DNA of 6,750 bases from the NCBI GenBank assembly GCA_020696885.1, contig JAJFMS010000256.1, positions 1-6,750 on the forward strand. Reading direction: 5' to 3'. Below, piece after piece: positions 1 through 6,724 of this stretch. Numbering within the stretch: the stretch's first letter is position 1; each line of letters starts with the position of its first letter. A program made the translations under genes and the position numbers. This stretch comes from Armatimonadota bacterium. Its GTDB lineage: Bacteria; Armatimonadota; SYMT01. The notes under the pieces are model-generated. The model was not told the origin of the DNA, did no database searches, and worked only from the letters and a program-made list of their open reading frames with translations.

Positions 1-53
1 TCTGCGAGGCGGTGCTTGGCCGAGGGGATACAGGATACCGCGAGATGAGGGGA
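1..53. other. Downstream flank of the operon with a GGATAC direct repeat
   Basis: The 53 bases after the TAG of the large propeller gene hold GGATAC twice (26-31 and 33-38) and no clear stem-loop with T-run. No terminator can be called. The operon may continue past the window edge or be terminated there. Confidence 0.5.
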
Positions 54-3000
54 CTAGTGAATCCGAAGATCCCGGATAAGCCGCCCCCGCTCCAGGTCGA
101 ACACAATTACCCGCCCACGGTCGTCGCACAGCGTCAGCACCTCGCGCGGCTGGAATCGCGCTCGGAGCGTGGTCGCGCCCACGGTGGCGATCGCGGCGCG
201 AAGGCGGCGCTCCTTCACGTCCACGACGAAGCAGGCCGACTCGTCGTCGGCCGAGTAGGCAAACGCCAACCATTGATCAGATACGGCCGTCCGCAGTACC
301 GGTCGGCCCGCGACGCTCGTCGCCTGCACGACCAGCGGATCACCCGTGAGCCCGGTCACCGGCGCATCGTTAGCGATCAGCAGCAGCGGCAACGGCGGAG
401 CCATCGCTTCCCCGTCGCGCTCATCCAGGGTGTATCCCCCCATTTCCCCGCCGGCAGACACCGCTCGAGCCCAGCCATTTGCGATGAGCTGATGCGGAAC
501 TTCCGAGCGAGTTCGGAGCGTTAATGACGGCAGCTCATAACCCCACCGCTGCCACTGGTCTTCCGGCTCCGCCGGCCCGGCCCACGTGGCGGCGTCGGGG
601 CGGTGGACCACCAGCAGCGAGGCGCGCTTCTCATCCCGGCTGATGGCGGTGATCTCCGACCCGACGTCTCGTGTCCGCCAGAGCGCCTCGAACCCCGCGG
701 CGGTAGCGTCGACTGCCACGAAGCCGCCCCGGATCGCCACCAGCCAGACGGAACCGTCGTAGTCCGAGGCAAACGACTCCAGCTCCGCCTCGCACCAGTA
801 GCGGACCGTACGAGCCGCCAGATCGATGCGCGCCAGCCGCCAGACGCCGCCGCGGCGCGCCAACGCGATCACGCGGTCTTCATGGTCCGACGGCACCAGC
901 CGGTGCGCGGGCTGATCGAAGTGGCACACGGTCCGGCCGTCCCGCGCCACCAGCCGCACGCCGGCCTCGCCCAACGCCAGGACGCACCGGCCGTTCGAGA
1001 GATACACGGCGTCAAAGACCGGGACGGTGCCCGCGTCCCCGCGCTCGAACGCGAGCTCCAGGGGCTCCGTCACCGAGCGGAGCGGCGTGACCGGTGGTGC
1101 GGTGAGCAGTGGGGCATCGGTGCGCAGCGCGGCGTCTCCCGTGAACTCCACCAGCTTGCGGAACTCCGCGCCGTCCAGCGTCAGGTGGCCGCTGGCCACG
1201 TCGTGGGCCAGGGTGCGGGCGGCGGCGCGGCCGAGCGCCTGTGCGAGCGAGGAGCCGCTCTGACCCCGCAGCTCCGCCGCCAGAACCAGCCGCGCCGGCG
1301 CCAGCTCCGGCGCGTCGTCATCCAGCATCTCCAGGATCCGGCTGCGCACATCCGCCGTCTCCTCGGGGAGCAGAACCAGCTTGCGCGGCAGCATCCGGGC
1401 CGCTGTCGCGCCGCCCAGCGCGATCGCCTGGTCTAACCACGCGATGGCCAACCGGCGTGCTTCCTCCACCGGCCACACCACGTCCACCGCCTGCGGGTAG
1501 TCGCCGGAGCCCGCCAGCACGCCGGCCCACACCACCCGAAGCGCCGCAGCCTGCTCCGGGCTCGTGCGCGCCAGCCGGTCGACCGCATCCGCGAAGGCCC
1601 CGGTGCGCCGCGCAATCTGCACCGCACGCTCCCGCTCGCCGGCGATCCACCACTGGCGCACTACCAAAGCCGGCGGCAGCTCCCGGGCCTCGGCCATCTC
1701 TGCCGCCAGCCGCAGCTTCCCATGCGCCTCCAGGAACGCCACCGCTTCCTCGTTCGCCCGCAATAGCTCCGCCAGCACGAAGGCCGCCTCGTCGATCCGG
1801 CCCTGGTCGCGCAGCCGCTCGAACGCCCGGCGGTAGAGCCGCTCCAGCTCGTCCATCAGTCCCGCCGGCAGGCCCATCGCCGACCCGCCCCGCGCCAGGG
1901 CCGGGGAGATCTCCAACCCGTCGCGGGGCGTGGGCACCCCGAAGCTCGGCGCCGCGTCTCCGTCCCCATGGCCGCCTAGCGGAATCGCATGCCGCAGAGC
2001 CTCACTCAGGTCGCCGCGGTCGAACAGGTCCATCATCCGCGCCAGGTAGCGGGCCTGCTTGCGTCCGATGGCGTGGCCCAGCGGTGTCCGGCCGAGGAGC
2101 TGTGCCGTCCAACGCTTGAGGGCGTTCACCAACCGCGAGGTCCTCGGTTCCACCGCCGTGCCGCCGCTGCCGTCGGCCCGCGGCAGCCCAAGCCCCAACC
2201 CGCCGCCCGGCATCCCGCCACCGTCGAACAGGGAGCGGCCCACCAGCCGTTCGACCAGTCCCACCAGCACCGCGGCGGGAAGCGCGAGTAGGGCCAGGGG
2301 CGCCGTAATCAGATCGATCCATTCCGGCAGCGGGCCGCTGACTCCCGCGCCCCCGGAGGCTCGCGTGGGCGACCCGGACGCTACGCCGGCGCTGCGGGAG
2401 CCCGCCAGGGGCCGCACCGCGTCCAACATCCGCGCAGCCCAGGACCCCACCATGCCCGCGGCGAGTCCGGCCACGGCGCCGGCGGCCCCGAGGTGCTCCA
2501 TAATCCGCGCGCCGGTCCCGCCCGGCACCGCTTCGCCGCGTAGTCCCGCCAGCACCGTGGGGAGATCCGGCGAGGCCTCCGGGATCCCGGCAAAGCGGCT
2601 CCGCGGATCGAACGTTACCGGCGTCACCGCCTCCCGCGGCTCCGCAGGGACGGTGCCGAGCGATCTGACCGCAACCGGCTTCCACGCGCCCAACTCCAGC
2701 CAATCCGCCGGGGCGACCTGCCGATCCAACGTCAACGGAACCGCCTCGACCGCCCCGTTCACGGCCAGGAGCACGCTGCCCGCCGGAGGGTCCAGAGCCT
2801 CCAGCTCGGCCGTCGTCAACGGCACGGCGCTGAGCACGGAGTTGCGAGCCGTCCGCAGCCGCACCAGCGGGCTACCGGTGACCTCGTCGTCGTTCACGCG
2901 CTCCGCGGCGGGGAGCAGGATGAGCAGGTCAGGCCCCACGGAATACACGGTCACCCCGGCGCCCCATCGCGCGAGGATGCGAGAGCGGGCCGCGGCGAGA

Positions 3001-3080
3001 CCGATGTGCGCCGTCCGGAACAGGAACCCTTCCGCGTCGACCGAGCCGCGGTGCACTAGCTGGCGGGGGCGGACCGTCAT
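54..3080 (-). CDS. Large bpX6-like / helical-repeat / beta-propeller protein (1008 aa), possible membrane anchor
   Basis: Multidomain partner in the ATPase operon, with no enzymatic motif recognised. Residues 1-180 form a strand-rich N-terminal domain resembling the bpX6 family (called from memory). Residues 194-217 are hydrophobic and Gly/Ala-rich. Residues 222-252 are a low-complexity Gly/Ser/Ala linker. Residues 257-280 (PLALLALPAAVLVGLVERLV core) are the best candidate membrane segment. A Gly-rich stretch (286-309) follows, then a basic helical block at 313-349. Residues 408-650 are continuous amphipathic helices resembling TPR or alpha-solenoid repeats (LERLYRRAFERLRDQGRIDEAA region at 412-433). 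From about 685 to the end, strand-rich repeats such as RCVLALGEAGVRLVARDG (698-715) and RVIVFDLERGRLIRDL (990-1005) indicate a beta-propeller. The ATG at 3080 overlaps the upstream TGA (ATGA) and has AGGTGG four bases upstream. The open frame extends 92 codons further, but that part lies over the previous gene and is rejected. The frame is firm; domain names are inference. Confidence 0.88.
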   Translation of the reverse strand: MTVRPRQLVHRGSVDAEGFLFRTAHIGLAAARSRILARWGAGVTVYSVGPDLLILLPAAERVNDDEVTGSPLVRLRTARNSVLSAVPLTTAELEALDPPAGSVLLAVNGAVEAVPLTLDRQVAPADWLELGAWKPVAVRSLGTVPAEPREAVTPVTFDPRSRFAGIPEASPDLPTVLAGLRGEAVPGGTGARIMEHLGAAGAVAGLAAGMVGSWAARMLDAVRPLAGSRSAGVASGSPTRASGGAGVSGPLPEWIDLITAPLALLALPAAVLVGLVERLVGRSLFDGGGMPGGGLGLGLPRADGSGGTAVEPRTSRLVNALKRWTAQLLGRTPLGHAIGRKQARYLARMMDLFDRGDLSEALRHAIPLGGHGDGDAAPSFGVPTPRDGLEISPALARGGSAMGLPAGLMDELERLYRRAFERLRDQGRIDEAAFVLAELLRANEEAVAFLEAHGKLRLAAEMAEARELPPALVVRQWWIAGERERAVQIARRTGAFADAVDRLARTSPEQAAALRVVWAGVLAGSGDYPQAVDVVWPVEEARRLAIAWLDQAIALGGATAARMLPRKLVLLPEETADVRSRILEMLDDDAPELAPARLVLAAELRGQSGSSLAQALGRAAARTLAHDVASGHLTLDGAEFRKLVEFTGDAALRTDAPLLTAPPVTPLRSVTEPLELAFERGDAGTVPVFDAVYLSNGRCVLALGEAGVRLVARDGRTVCHFDQPAHRLVPSDHEDRVIALARRGGVWRLARIDLAARTVRYWCEAELESFASDYDGSVWLVAIRGGFVAVDATAAGFEALWRTRDVGSEITAISRDEKRASLLVVHRPDAATWAGPAEPEDQWQRWGYELPSLTLRTRSEVPHQLIANGWARAVSAGGEMGGYTLDERDGEAMAPPLPLLLIANDAPVTGLTGDPLVVQATSVAGRPVLRTAVSDQWLAFAYSADDESACFVVDVKERRLRAAIATVGATTLRARFQPREVLTLCDDRGRVIVFDLERGRLIRDLRIH

Positions 3081-4903
3081 GACGCCACCTGCCCCTCGGG
3101 GGTGAGGCGATACAGCACCGCCTGATCCTCCACCGAATAGACCACGAGGCCACCATCCGCGGTGGAGTAGGCGATCCGCGACGAGGTGGGGCTCGCGGCC
3201 GCATACGCAATCGGGGTTTCGGTGGGAGGAAGGGAGATCGTGGAGTTCACCCCGTGCACCGTGAGCTTCTTTCGATCCGCTTCCAGGAACACCAGCGCCG
3301 GCGCGCGAGTCATCGAAGGCGTAGCCACCACGCCGACCACGTCGGTGCCGGGCCACTGGGTCATGGTCCGCACGCCGTCGCCGTTCTGCACATGCCAGGT
3401 ACCGTCACCCGTCTCCAGGGCGAGGACACCGTAGTCGGGATCCGCATGCCCGGCTCCGTAGCCGATATACGCCCGGGTGCCGGACCCCTCCCGCACGCTG
3501 GTGGTCGGCTCGGACTTTCCGGTGCGGGTGGTCAGGTGCCAGCCGTCCGCTCTGATGGTGATCCAGGCGATGCCGTTCGGAACCGGCGCGCACGCCACCA
3601 CGCCGGTCTCCAGCACCCGCGCGACTGGCGACCGCGAATGCAACTCGCGGTTCGTGATCAGCAACAGCGTCTCTCCGAGCACCACAAACGCCTCTGTGCC
3701 ACCTTCCAGCCAAGAGGCGGTGATCGTCCCTAAAGGCGGGAGGCCCGGTACGAATCCACTGGACTCGCCAAACTCCAGAGCCCCCAACGGAGGAGGCTGC
3801 ATCCCCTCAAACGCGATGGGACCCTCCGGGATCCGCAAGCTGGAGCCACCGATCACCTCGAAGTGGATGCGGGAGAAATCCCGTGTACCACTCACCAGTA
3901 GCGTGGACTTCCCCAACCGTCCGACTGCAAGTACTTCGCCCTCGGAGCGGCTCTGGAGCACCTTGGGCCGCCCCGCCCCGGCCCGGGGCGAATTGGGGAT
4001 CGGGTAGGCGAGGAGCGTGCCATCCTGGCCACGTGCAAAGACCTTGGAGCCGCTGGCAGAGAACACGAGGTTCGACGCGGGTGAAAGCGCCGGCTTCACC
4101 CGCTGCGGCACGGCCACGTGGACCTCGAACGGGTCGCGCAGGAGGCGGGAGCAGATGCGCGGCTCCGGCAGCGGCAGCGTCACCGAGCGCGCCGAAGCCC
4201 CCCGCGCGGCCACCGACGCCACGACGGCATGCTGGCCCGGGTCCAGCGGATCCGTGACGTCCAGAATCGAAGTCCCGCTGCCGCCGAGGGCGCCCGCCCG
4301 CGCACCGCCCACCAGCCAGAGCTCGTCGGCCGGACCCGGGGTCCCGAGCGCGGCGGTCCAACGCTCCAGGTCCGCGGGGGCGGCGCGGCGACAGGTGCGT
4401 CCGTTAAGCAGGGCCTGGACATTCGCGGGAGTGACGCCGCTCCGTGGCTCCGCCGGGTCCTGCTGCAGCATGCCCCAGGAGAACGGCACTCCCGCCGCCT
4501 CCGCACGCCGGGCCAGCACGATCAGCGCCGCGAGGTGCGCGATGCGCGGCGAGCCCCACTGGTCCGGCCCGCCGTCAAAGAGCGCCGCACTAAGCCGAGC
4601 CGTAGCATGCGTGCGCCGCGCCACCTGGAGGAACGCGTGCTCCCCGGCCAGTGCCCGCCGCGTGAACTCCTCCGGCACTTCCTCCGCCAGCAGCCACTCC
4701 GAGATGAGCAGGCGCTCGTAAGTTCCCCGCCGCGCGATCCCGTTGAACCCGTCCGGATCACCGTCGTCATGCCGGCTGTCCGCCAGCAGCGGCCCGATCG
4801 CCAGCTCCAGCCGCTGCAACAGCGGCCCCAACTGGACGGCAATCGCCTCCGGAAACAGCTCGAGCTGCTCCCGCCAGGGCGCAATGGAAGGGGGGAGGTT
4901 CAT
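3077..4903 (-). CDS. vWA-like domain fused to a beta-propeller (608 aa), ternary-system component
   Basis: Probable partner of the MoxR ATPase. Residues 1-100 are largely helical and include GIARRGTYERLLISEW (55-70) and EEFTRRALAGEHAFL (78-92). Residues 103-147 then follow the order expected of a vWA fold. Strand SAALFDGGP (105-113) carries the metal-site position, helix 119-137 is IAHLAALIVLARRAEAAG-like, and strand VPFSWGMLQ (139-147) follows. The canonical DxSxS metal site reads DGGPD (110-114), so both serines are missing. Later strands ELWLVGG (194-200) and HAVVASVA (225-232) could complete the fold. From about residue 261 the protein is strand-rich with repeated four-strand patterns (SNLVFSASGSKVFARGQDGTLLAYP, a split example), as in a beta-propeller, to the C-terminus. 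The start is set at ATG 4903 because the frame upstream to TTG 5062 has poor GC3 and repeats; this ATG has no good ribosome site. The stop overlaps the next ATG. The frame is firm; the vWA assignment is inferred from predicted fold order. Confidence 0.85.
   Translation of the reverse strand: MNLPPSIAPWREQLELFPEAIAVQLGPLLQRLELAIGPLLADSRHDDGDPDGFNGIARRGTYERLLISEWLLAEEVPEEFTRRALAGEHAFLQVARRTHATARLSAALFDGGPDQWGSPRIAHLAALIVLARRAEAAGVPFSWGMLQQDPAEPRSGVTPANVQALLNGRTCRRAAPADLERWTAALGTPGPADELWLVGGARAGALGGSGTSILDVTDPLDPGQHAVVASVAARGASARSVTLPLPEPRICSRLLRDPFEVHVAVPQRVKPALSPASNLVFSASGSKVFARGQDGTLLAYPIPNSPRAGAGRPKVLQSRSEGEVLAVGRLGKSTLLVSGTRDFSRIHFEVIGGSSLRIPEGPIAFEGMQPPPLGALEFGESSGFVPGLPPLGTITASWLEGGTEAFVVLGETLLLITNRELHSRSPVARVLETGVVACAPVPNGIAWITIRADGWHLTTRTGKSEPTTSVREGSGTRAYIGYGAGHADPDYGVLALETGDGTWHVQNGDGVRTMTQWPGTDVVGVVATPSMTRAPALVFLEADRKKLTVHGVNSTISLPPTETPIAYAAASPTSSRIAYSTADGGLVVYSVEDQAVLYRLTPEGQVAS
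3085..3090 (-). promoter_or_regulatory. Ribosome binding site deciding the start at 3080
   Basis: The minus strand reads AGGTGG, four bases before the ATG at 3080, inside the last codons of the upstream gene. Together with the ATGA overlap it argues for translational coupling and against the longer open frame that begins at 3356. Confidence 0.6.
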
Positions 4904-4905
4904 TG

Positions 4906-4927
4906 GGTGTTCGGTGTTCAGGTGTTC
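4906..4927. repeat. Three tandem GGTGTTC heptamers beside the start of the vWA-like gene
   Basis: On the plus strand GGTGTTC occurs at 4906-4912, 4913-4919 and 4921-4927, with one base between the last two. On the transcript this is GAACACC repeated up to two bases before the ATG at 4903. It occupies the place where a ribosome site would be expected. It could be a small dispersed intergenic repeat or a protein-binding site; the sequence alone does not decide. Confidence 0.75.
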
Positions 4928-4949
4928 AGGTAGGGAGAGCGCACCTGGC

Positions 4950-4969
4950 CGCACTGGTTCTGCGCACTG
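4950..4969. repeat. CGCACTG direct repeat pair
   Basis: CGCACTG occurs at 4950-4956 and 4963-4969, 13 bases apart, with a related CGCACCTG at 4940-4947. These lie in the same gap as the GGTGTTC repeats and look like degenerate intergenic repeat DNA. Confidence 0.55.
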
Positions 4970-4995
4970 AATCCTAATAATAACGCTGCCACCCT

Positions 4996-5018
4996 CTGTA
5001 GCCAGCGGTCGCTGACAG
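4996..5018 (-). other. Small imperfect hairpin in the intra-operon gap
   Basis: CTGT (4996-4999) pairs with ACAG (5015-5018) and CAGC (5003-5006) with GCTG (5011-5014), around a 4-base loop with a 3-base bulge on one side. No T-run follows on the transcribed strand, so it is not a convincing intrinsic terminator. It could be an mRNA processing or stability element, or chance. Confidence 0.35.
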
Positions 5019-5092
5019 CCGGTGTCCTCGACGTTCATACCACCACCGGCAAGCCGCACCAACCTCCCGGCCCGGACCTCCGGATCCTACTC

Positions 5093-5551
5093 TTACTCGT
5101 TCTCTTGCCCGATCCCCCCCAACCACCCCAACACCCTCTCCCTTGCCACCGTCCGCGCCGCATGCAGCGACACCACCTTCCCGGACGCAGGAAGCACCGC
5201 CAATGGCAACACCAGCTCCGGGAACTGCTTCTGAAACGCCTGTAGGAGCGGCGCCGTGGGGACCGTTGGGGCGAGGGTGGTGGGCAGGAGCAGTGACGGC
5301 GCCTCCACTTCCCGGCCCAGGTACACCACGCCGGGCACCCAGGGCAGGTCTTCCGCGGCTCCCAGCAGCAACAACAGCCCTTCCCCCGAAACCCCTTGCA
5401 GGCGGCCGAGCTGCTCGGCCTCGAAGGCGAGTAGCCGTCTGCCCAGCGCTACCGCCACGGGACCCAGCGCCGCCACGGCCACGGGCGGCAGCGGCTCCGG
5501 ACGGAGCTGCCAGCCCACGGCCACGCGGTCCGAACCCGGTTCCGCGCTCAC
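5093..5551 (-). CDS. Small bpX5-like protein (152 aa) of a MoxR-vWA-beta-propeller ternary system
   Basis: Small protein with no catalytic motif that I can see, and probably a scaffold or adaptor of the ATPase system. Visible features are W14 followed by a Pro-rich RPEPLPP (17-23), and an Ala/Leu-rich helical segment at 24-52. Next come a hydrophobic run and turn LLLLLGAAEDLPWVPG (59-74) leading into YLG (77-79), LLLPTTLAP (87-95), PLAVLP (116-121) and a C-terminal helix ending LGWLG (141-145). This pattern resembles the bpX5 family found beside MoxR and vWA/propeller genes; I name the family from memory and a profile search should confirm it. The hydrophobic run is too short and too broken for a confident membrane span, and no signal peptide is seen. 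The start is a GTG, with GGAG about 10 bases upstream inside the end of the ATPase gene. Tight spacing to that gene implies co-expression. The reading frame is well supported; the exact family is moderately supported. Confidence 0.83.
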   Translation of the reverse strand: MSAEPGSDRVAVGWQLRPEPLPPVAVAALGPVAVALGRRLLAFEAEQLGRLQGVSGEGLLLLLGAAEDLPWVPGVVYLGREVEAPSLLLPTTLAPTVPTAPLLQAFQKQFPELVLPLAVLPASGKVVSLHAARTVARERVLGWLGGIGQENE

Positions 5552-5554
5552 CGC

Positions 5555-6595
5555 CTAGCCGCTCCGCTCGCCGGGTGCCACCGCCTGGACGATCCGGCCG
5601 CGCACCTGGCGGAGCCCTTCGGGGAGCTGCTCCGGCGCGAAGCCCGCGTCGATCTCCCGGGCGATGCCTTCCAGCTTCAGCAGCCAGGTCTCTCGGCCGG
5701 GATCTTCAACTCCAGGCGGGAAATCCAGCAGCGTCGCACCGGCTGCCACCAGCCGCTGGGCGCGGGCCGCCGGGCCGGCGGAGGCCTCTTCAGCGGCCGC
5801 GGGGAGGGAGACGTTCCGGCTGGCCGCGAGGAGCTCGCGCAGGCACTCGCGGGCCACGGTCTGCTCCTCCCGGGTGGGGATGGCGGAGATCAGGGGCCAC
5901 AGGTCCGACTCCCCGGGAACGGTCCGCCCATCCAGCACCGCCGCGGCGGCGATGAGGCGCTGGACCTTCACGAGGTCCAGGTCCTCGACCGTGGCAATCG
6001 CCCCGCCCGGCGGCCCGGCGCTCCAGCCCGCTTCCAGCAGCTCCTCGATCCGCGGGTCACCGATCGGCTCTACGAAGACGCGCACCAGGAACCGGTCGGC
6101 AAAGGCGGCCAGCGCCTCGTCGTCCGGGAGCGCGTTGGAGGCCCCCACGCAGATGCGGAGGGGGCACGGGTGCACCGTGTGACCCCGGCGGAAGATGCGC
6201 TCGTTCAGGATGCCGAGCAGCGTGTTCAGGATCGCGGTGGAGCCCAGGAAGATCTCATCCAGGAAGGCGATCTCCGCCTCCGGCAGCATCCCCCGCGTCT
6301 CGGTCTCGACCACCCCCTCGCGCAGCTTGCGGAGGTCCACCGGGCCGAAGATCTCGCTTGGCTCCGTGAACCGCCCGATCAGGTACTCGAAGTAGCGTCC
6401 GCCGGTGCTGCGCGCCACGCGCCGCACCGCCTCGCTCTTGGCAGTACCTGGAGGCCCGATCACCAGCAGGTGCTCGCCCGCGACCGCCGCCAGCGCGATC
6501 GTCTCTACCAGCGACTCGCGCTCGACCAGTCCGTGGCCCGCCGTAGTAATGGCGCTGCGGACCGCTCCCGCGGCCGCCGTCAATCGCTCTTGCAT
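5555..6595 (-). CDS. RavA-like MoxR-family AAA+ ATPase (346 aa), first gene of a ternary-system operon
   Basis: ATP-driven remodelling or chaperone-type ATPase, expected to act as a cytoplasmic ring with a vWA-domain partner. The AAA+ core is complete. Walker A is GPPGTAKSE at residues 47-55. Walker B is AEIAFLDEIF at 107-116, with acidic D113 and E114. Sensor 1 is GASNALP at 151-157 (N154), and ADRFL at 166-170 holds the likely arginine finger R168. The stretch FEYLIGRFTEPSEIFGP (69-85) and the ILNTLLGILNER helix (122-133) closely resemble E. coli RavA, which works with the vWA protein ViaA. Residues 180-265 look like the helical lid; the rest is a helical tail of unknown role. The ATG at 6595 is preceded by GAGG five bases upstream, which supports this start. 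The TAG stop lies 3 bp before the GTG of the next gene, so the two are probably co-translated. The MoxR/RavA family call is secure; the cellular substrate is unknown. Confidence 0.95.
   Translation of the reverse strand: MQERLTAAAGAVRSAITTAGHGLVERESLVETIALAAVAGEHLLVIGPPGTAKSEAVRRVARSTGGRYFEYLIGRFTEPSEIFGPVDLRKLREGVVETETRGMLPEAEIAFLDEIFLGSTAILNTLLGILNERIFRRGHTVHPCPLRICVGASNALPDDEALAAFADRFLVRVFVEPIGDPRIEELLEAGWSAGPPGGAIATVEDLDLVKVQRLIAAAAVLDGRTVPGESDLWPLISAIPTREEQTVARECLRELLAASRNVSLPAAAEEASAGPAARAQRLVAAGATLLDFPPGVEDPGRETWLLKLEGIAREIDAGFAPEQLPEGLRQVRGRIVQAVAPGERSG
5562..5565 (-). promoter_or_regulatory. Ribosome binding site for the GTG start at 5551
   Basis: The minus strand reads GGAG, 10 bases before the GTG at 5551, inside the last codons of the ATPase gene. 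It supports the GTG as the true start, directly after the upstream TAG. Confidence 0.5.
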
Positions 6596-6600
6596 CAGAT

Positions 6601-6604
6601 CCTC
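6601..6604 (-). promoter_or_regulatory. Ribosome binding site of the MoxR ATPase gene
   Basis: The minus strand reads GAGG, five bases before the ATG at 6595. A second purine-rich GGAGGG lies further upstream, around 6609-6614. The nearer site is at the expected spacing and fixes the start of the ATPase. Confidence 0.6.
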
Positions 6605-6679
6605 GGTCCCTCCGCGTGTCGTTCGGAGCGCGCGATCCGTTTCCCTACGGCGGCGTGGTCGCTTCTGGGGGGATTAACC

Positions 6680-6724
6680 GCAGAGACGCAGAGGACGCGG
6701 AGAGGATACGGGATTTGCAGGATA
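6680..6724. repeat. Degenerate tandem repeat cluster (GCAGAGGAC-like and GGATA-like)
   Basis: The plus strand shows GCAGAGAC (6680-6687), GCAGAGGAC (6688-6696) and GCGGAGAG (6697-6704). GGATAC (6704-6709), GGATTT (6711-6716) and GGATA (6720-6724) follow. Such 8-9 base degenerate runs recur between genes in several high-GC environmental lineages (recollection, not tested here). A related GGATAC pair lies at the other end of the operon. Confidence 0.65.

Larger units (their letters stand above)
4904..5092 (-). other. 189-bp intergenic gap inside the operon, repeat-rich
   Basis: This is the only long gap in an otherwise tightly packed operon. An open frame crosses it (from TTG 5062), but its third codon positions are about 40% A or T, against a strong G/C preference in the flanking genes, and it includes ATT-ATT and other rarely used codons. 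I therefore read it as non-coding leader. It contains three GGTGTTC copies, two CGCACTG copies, a small hairpin and two GGAGG-like sites just after the upstream stop. An alternative is a short N-terminal extension of the vWA-like protein from ATG 5038 or GTG 5059. Confidence 0.6.

Noticed and set aside
12..524. Plus-strand 170-aa open frame at the left edge
   Set aside because: It is antisense to the last propeller blades, with an Arg/His-rich product and no recognisable motif.
603..3105. Long plus-strand open frames (603-1436, 1241-2119, 2059-3105)
   Set aside because: They are antisense shadows of the large propeller gene. The products are Arg/Pro/Ala/Ser-rich without domains and overlap one another.
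3081..3356. 92-codon N-terminal extension of the large propeller protein (open frame from 3356)
   Set aside because: It lies entirely over the end of the vWA-like gene in another frame and has Gly/Arg-rich shadow composition. The ATG at 3080 has an ATGA overlap and an AGGTGG site.
4996..5018. Intrinsic terminator between the second and third genes
   Set aside because: The stem is short and bulged and no T-run follows on the transcript, so it is listed only as a small hairpin.
4904..5062. 53-codon N-terminal extension of the vWA-like protein (from TTG 5062 or ATG 5038)
   Set aside because: GC3 is poor, the sequence is repetitive and contains a hairpin, and the encoded peptide shows no domain-like character. 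It is kept as a possible alternative because the ATG at 4903 lacks a ribosome site.
4017..5955. Plus-strand open frames at 4017-4721, 4118-4933 and 5143-5955
   Set aside because: They are antisense to convincingly coding minus-strand genes, with low-complexity Pro/Arg/Ala products expected from high GC.
6405..6677. Plus-strand 90-aa open frame extending past the ATPase start
   Set aside because: It mostly mirrors the Walker A end of the ATPase gene and has an Arg/Ser-rich product with no good ribosome site.
6680..6724. CRISPR array
   Set aside because: The units are 8-9 bases, contiguous and degenerate, without spacers of uniform length and without cas genes.
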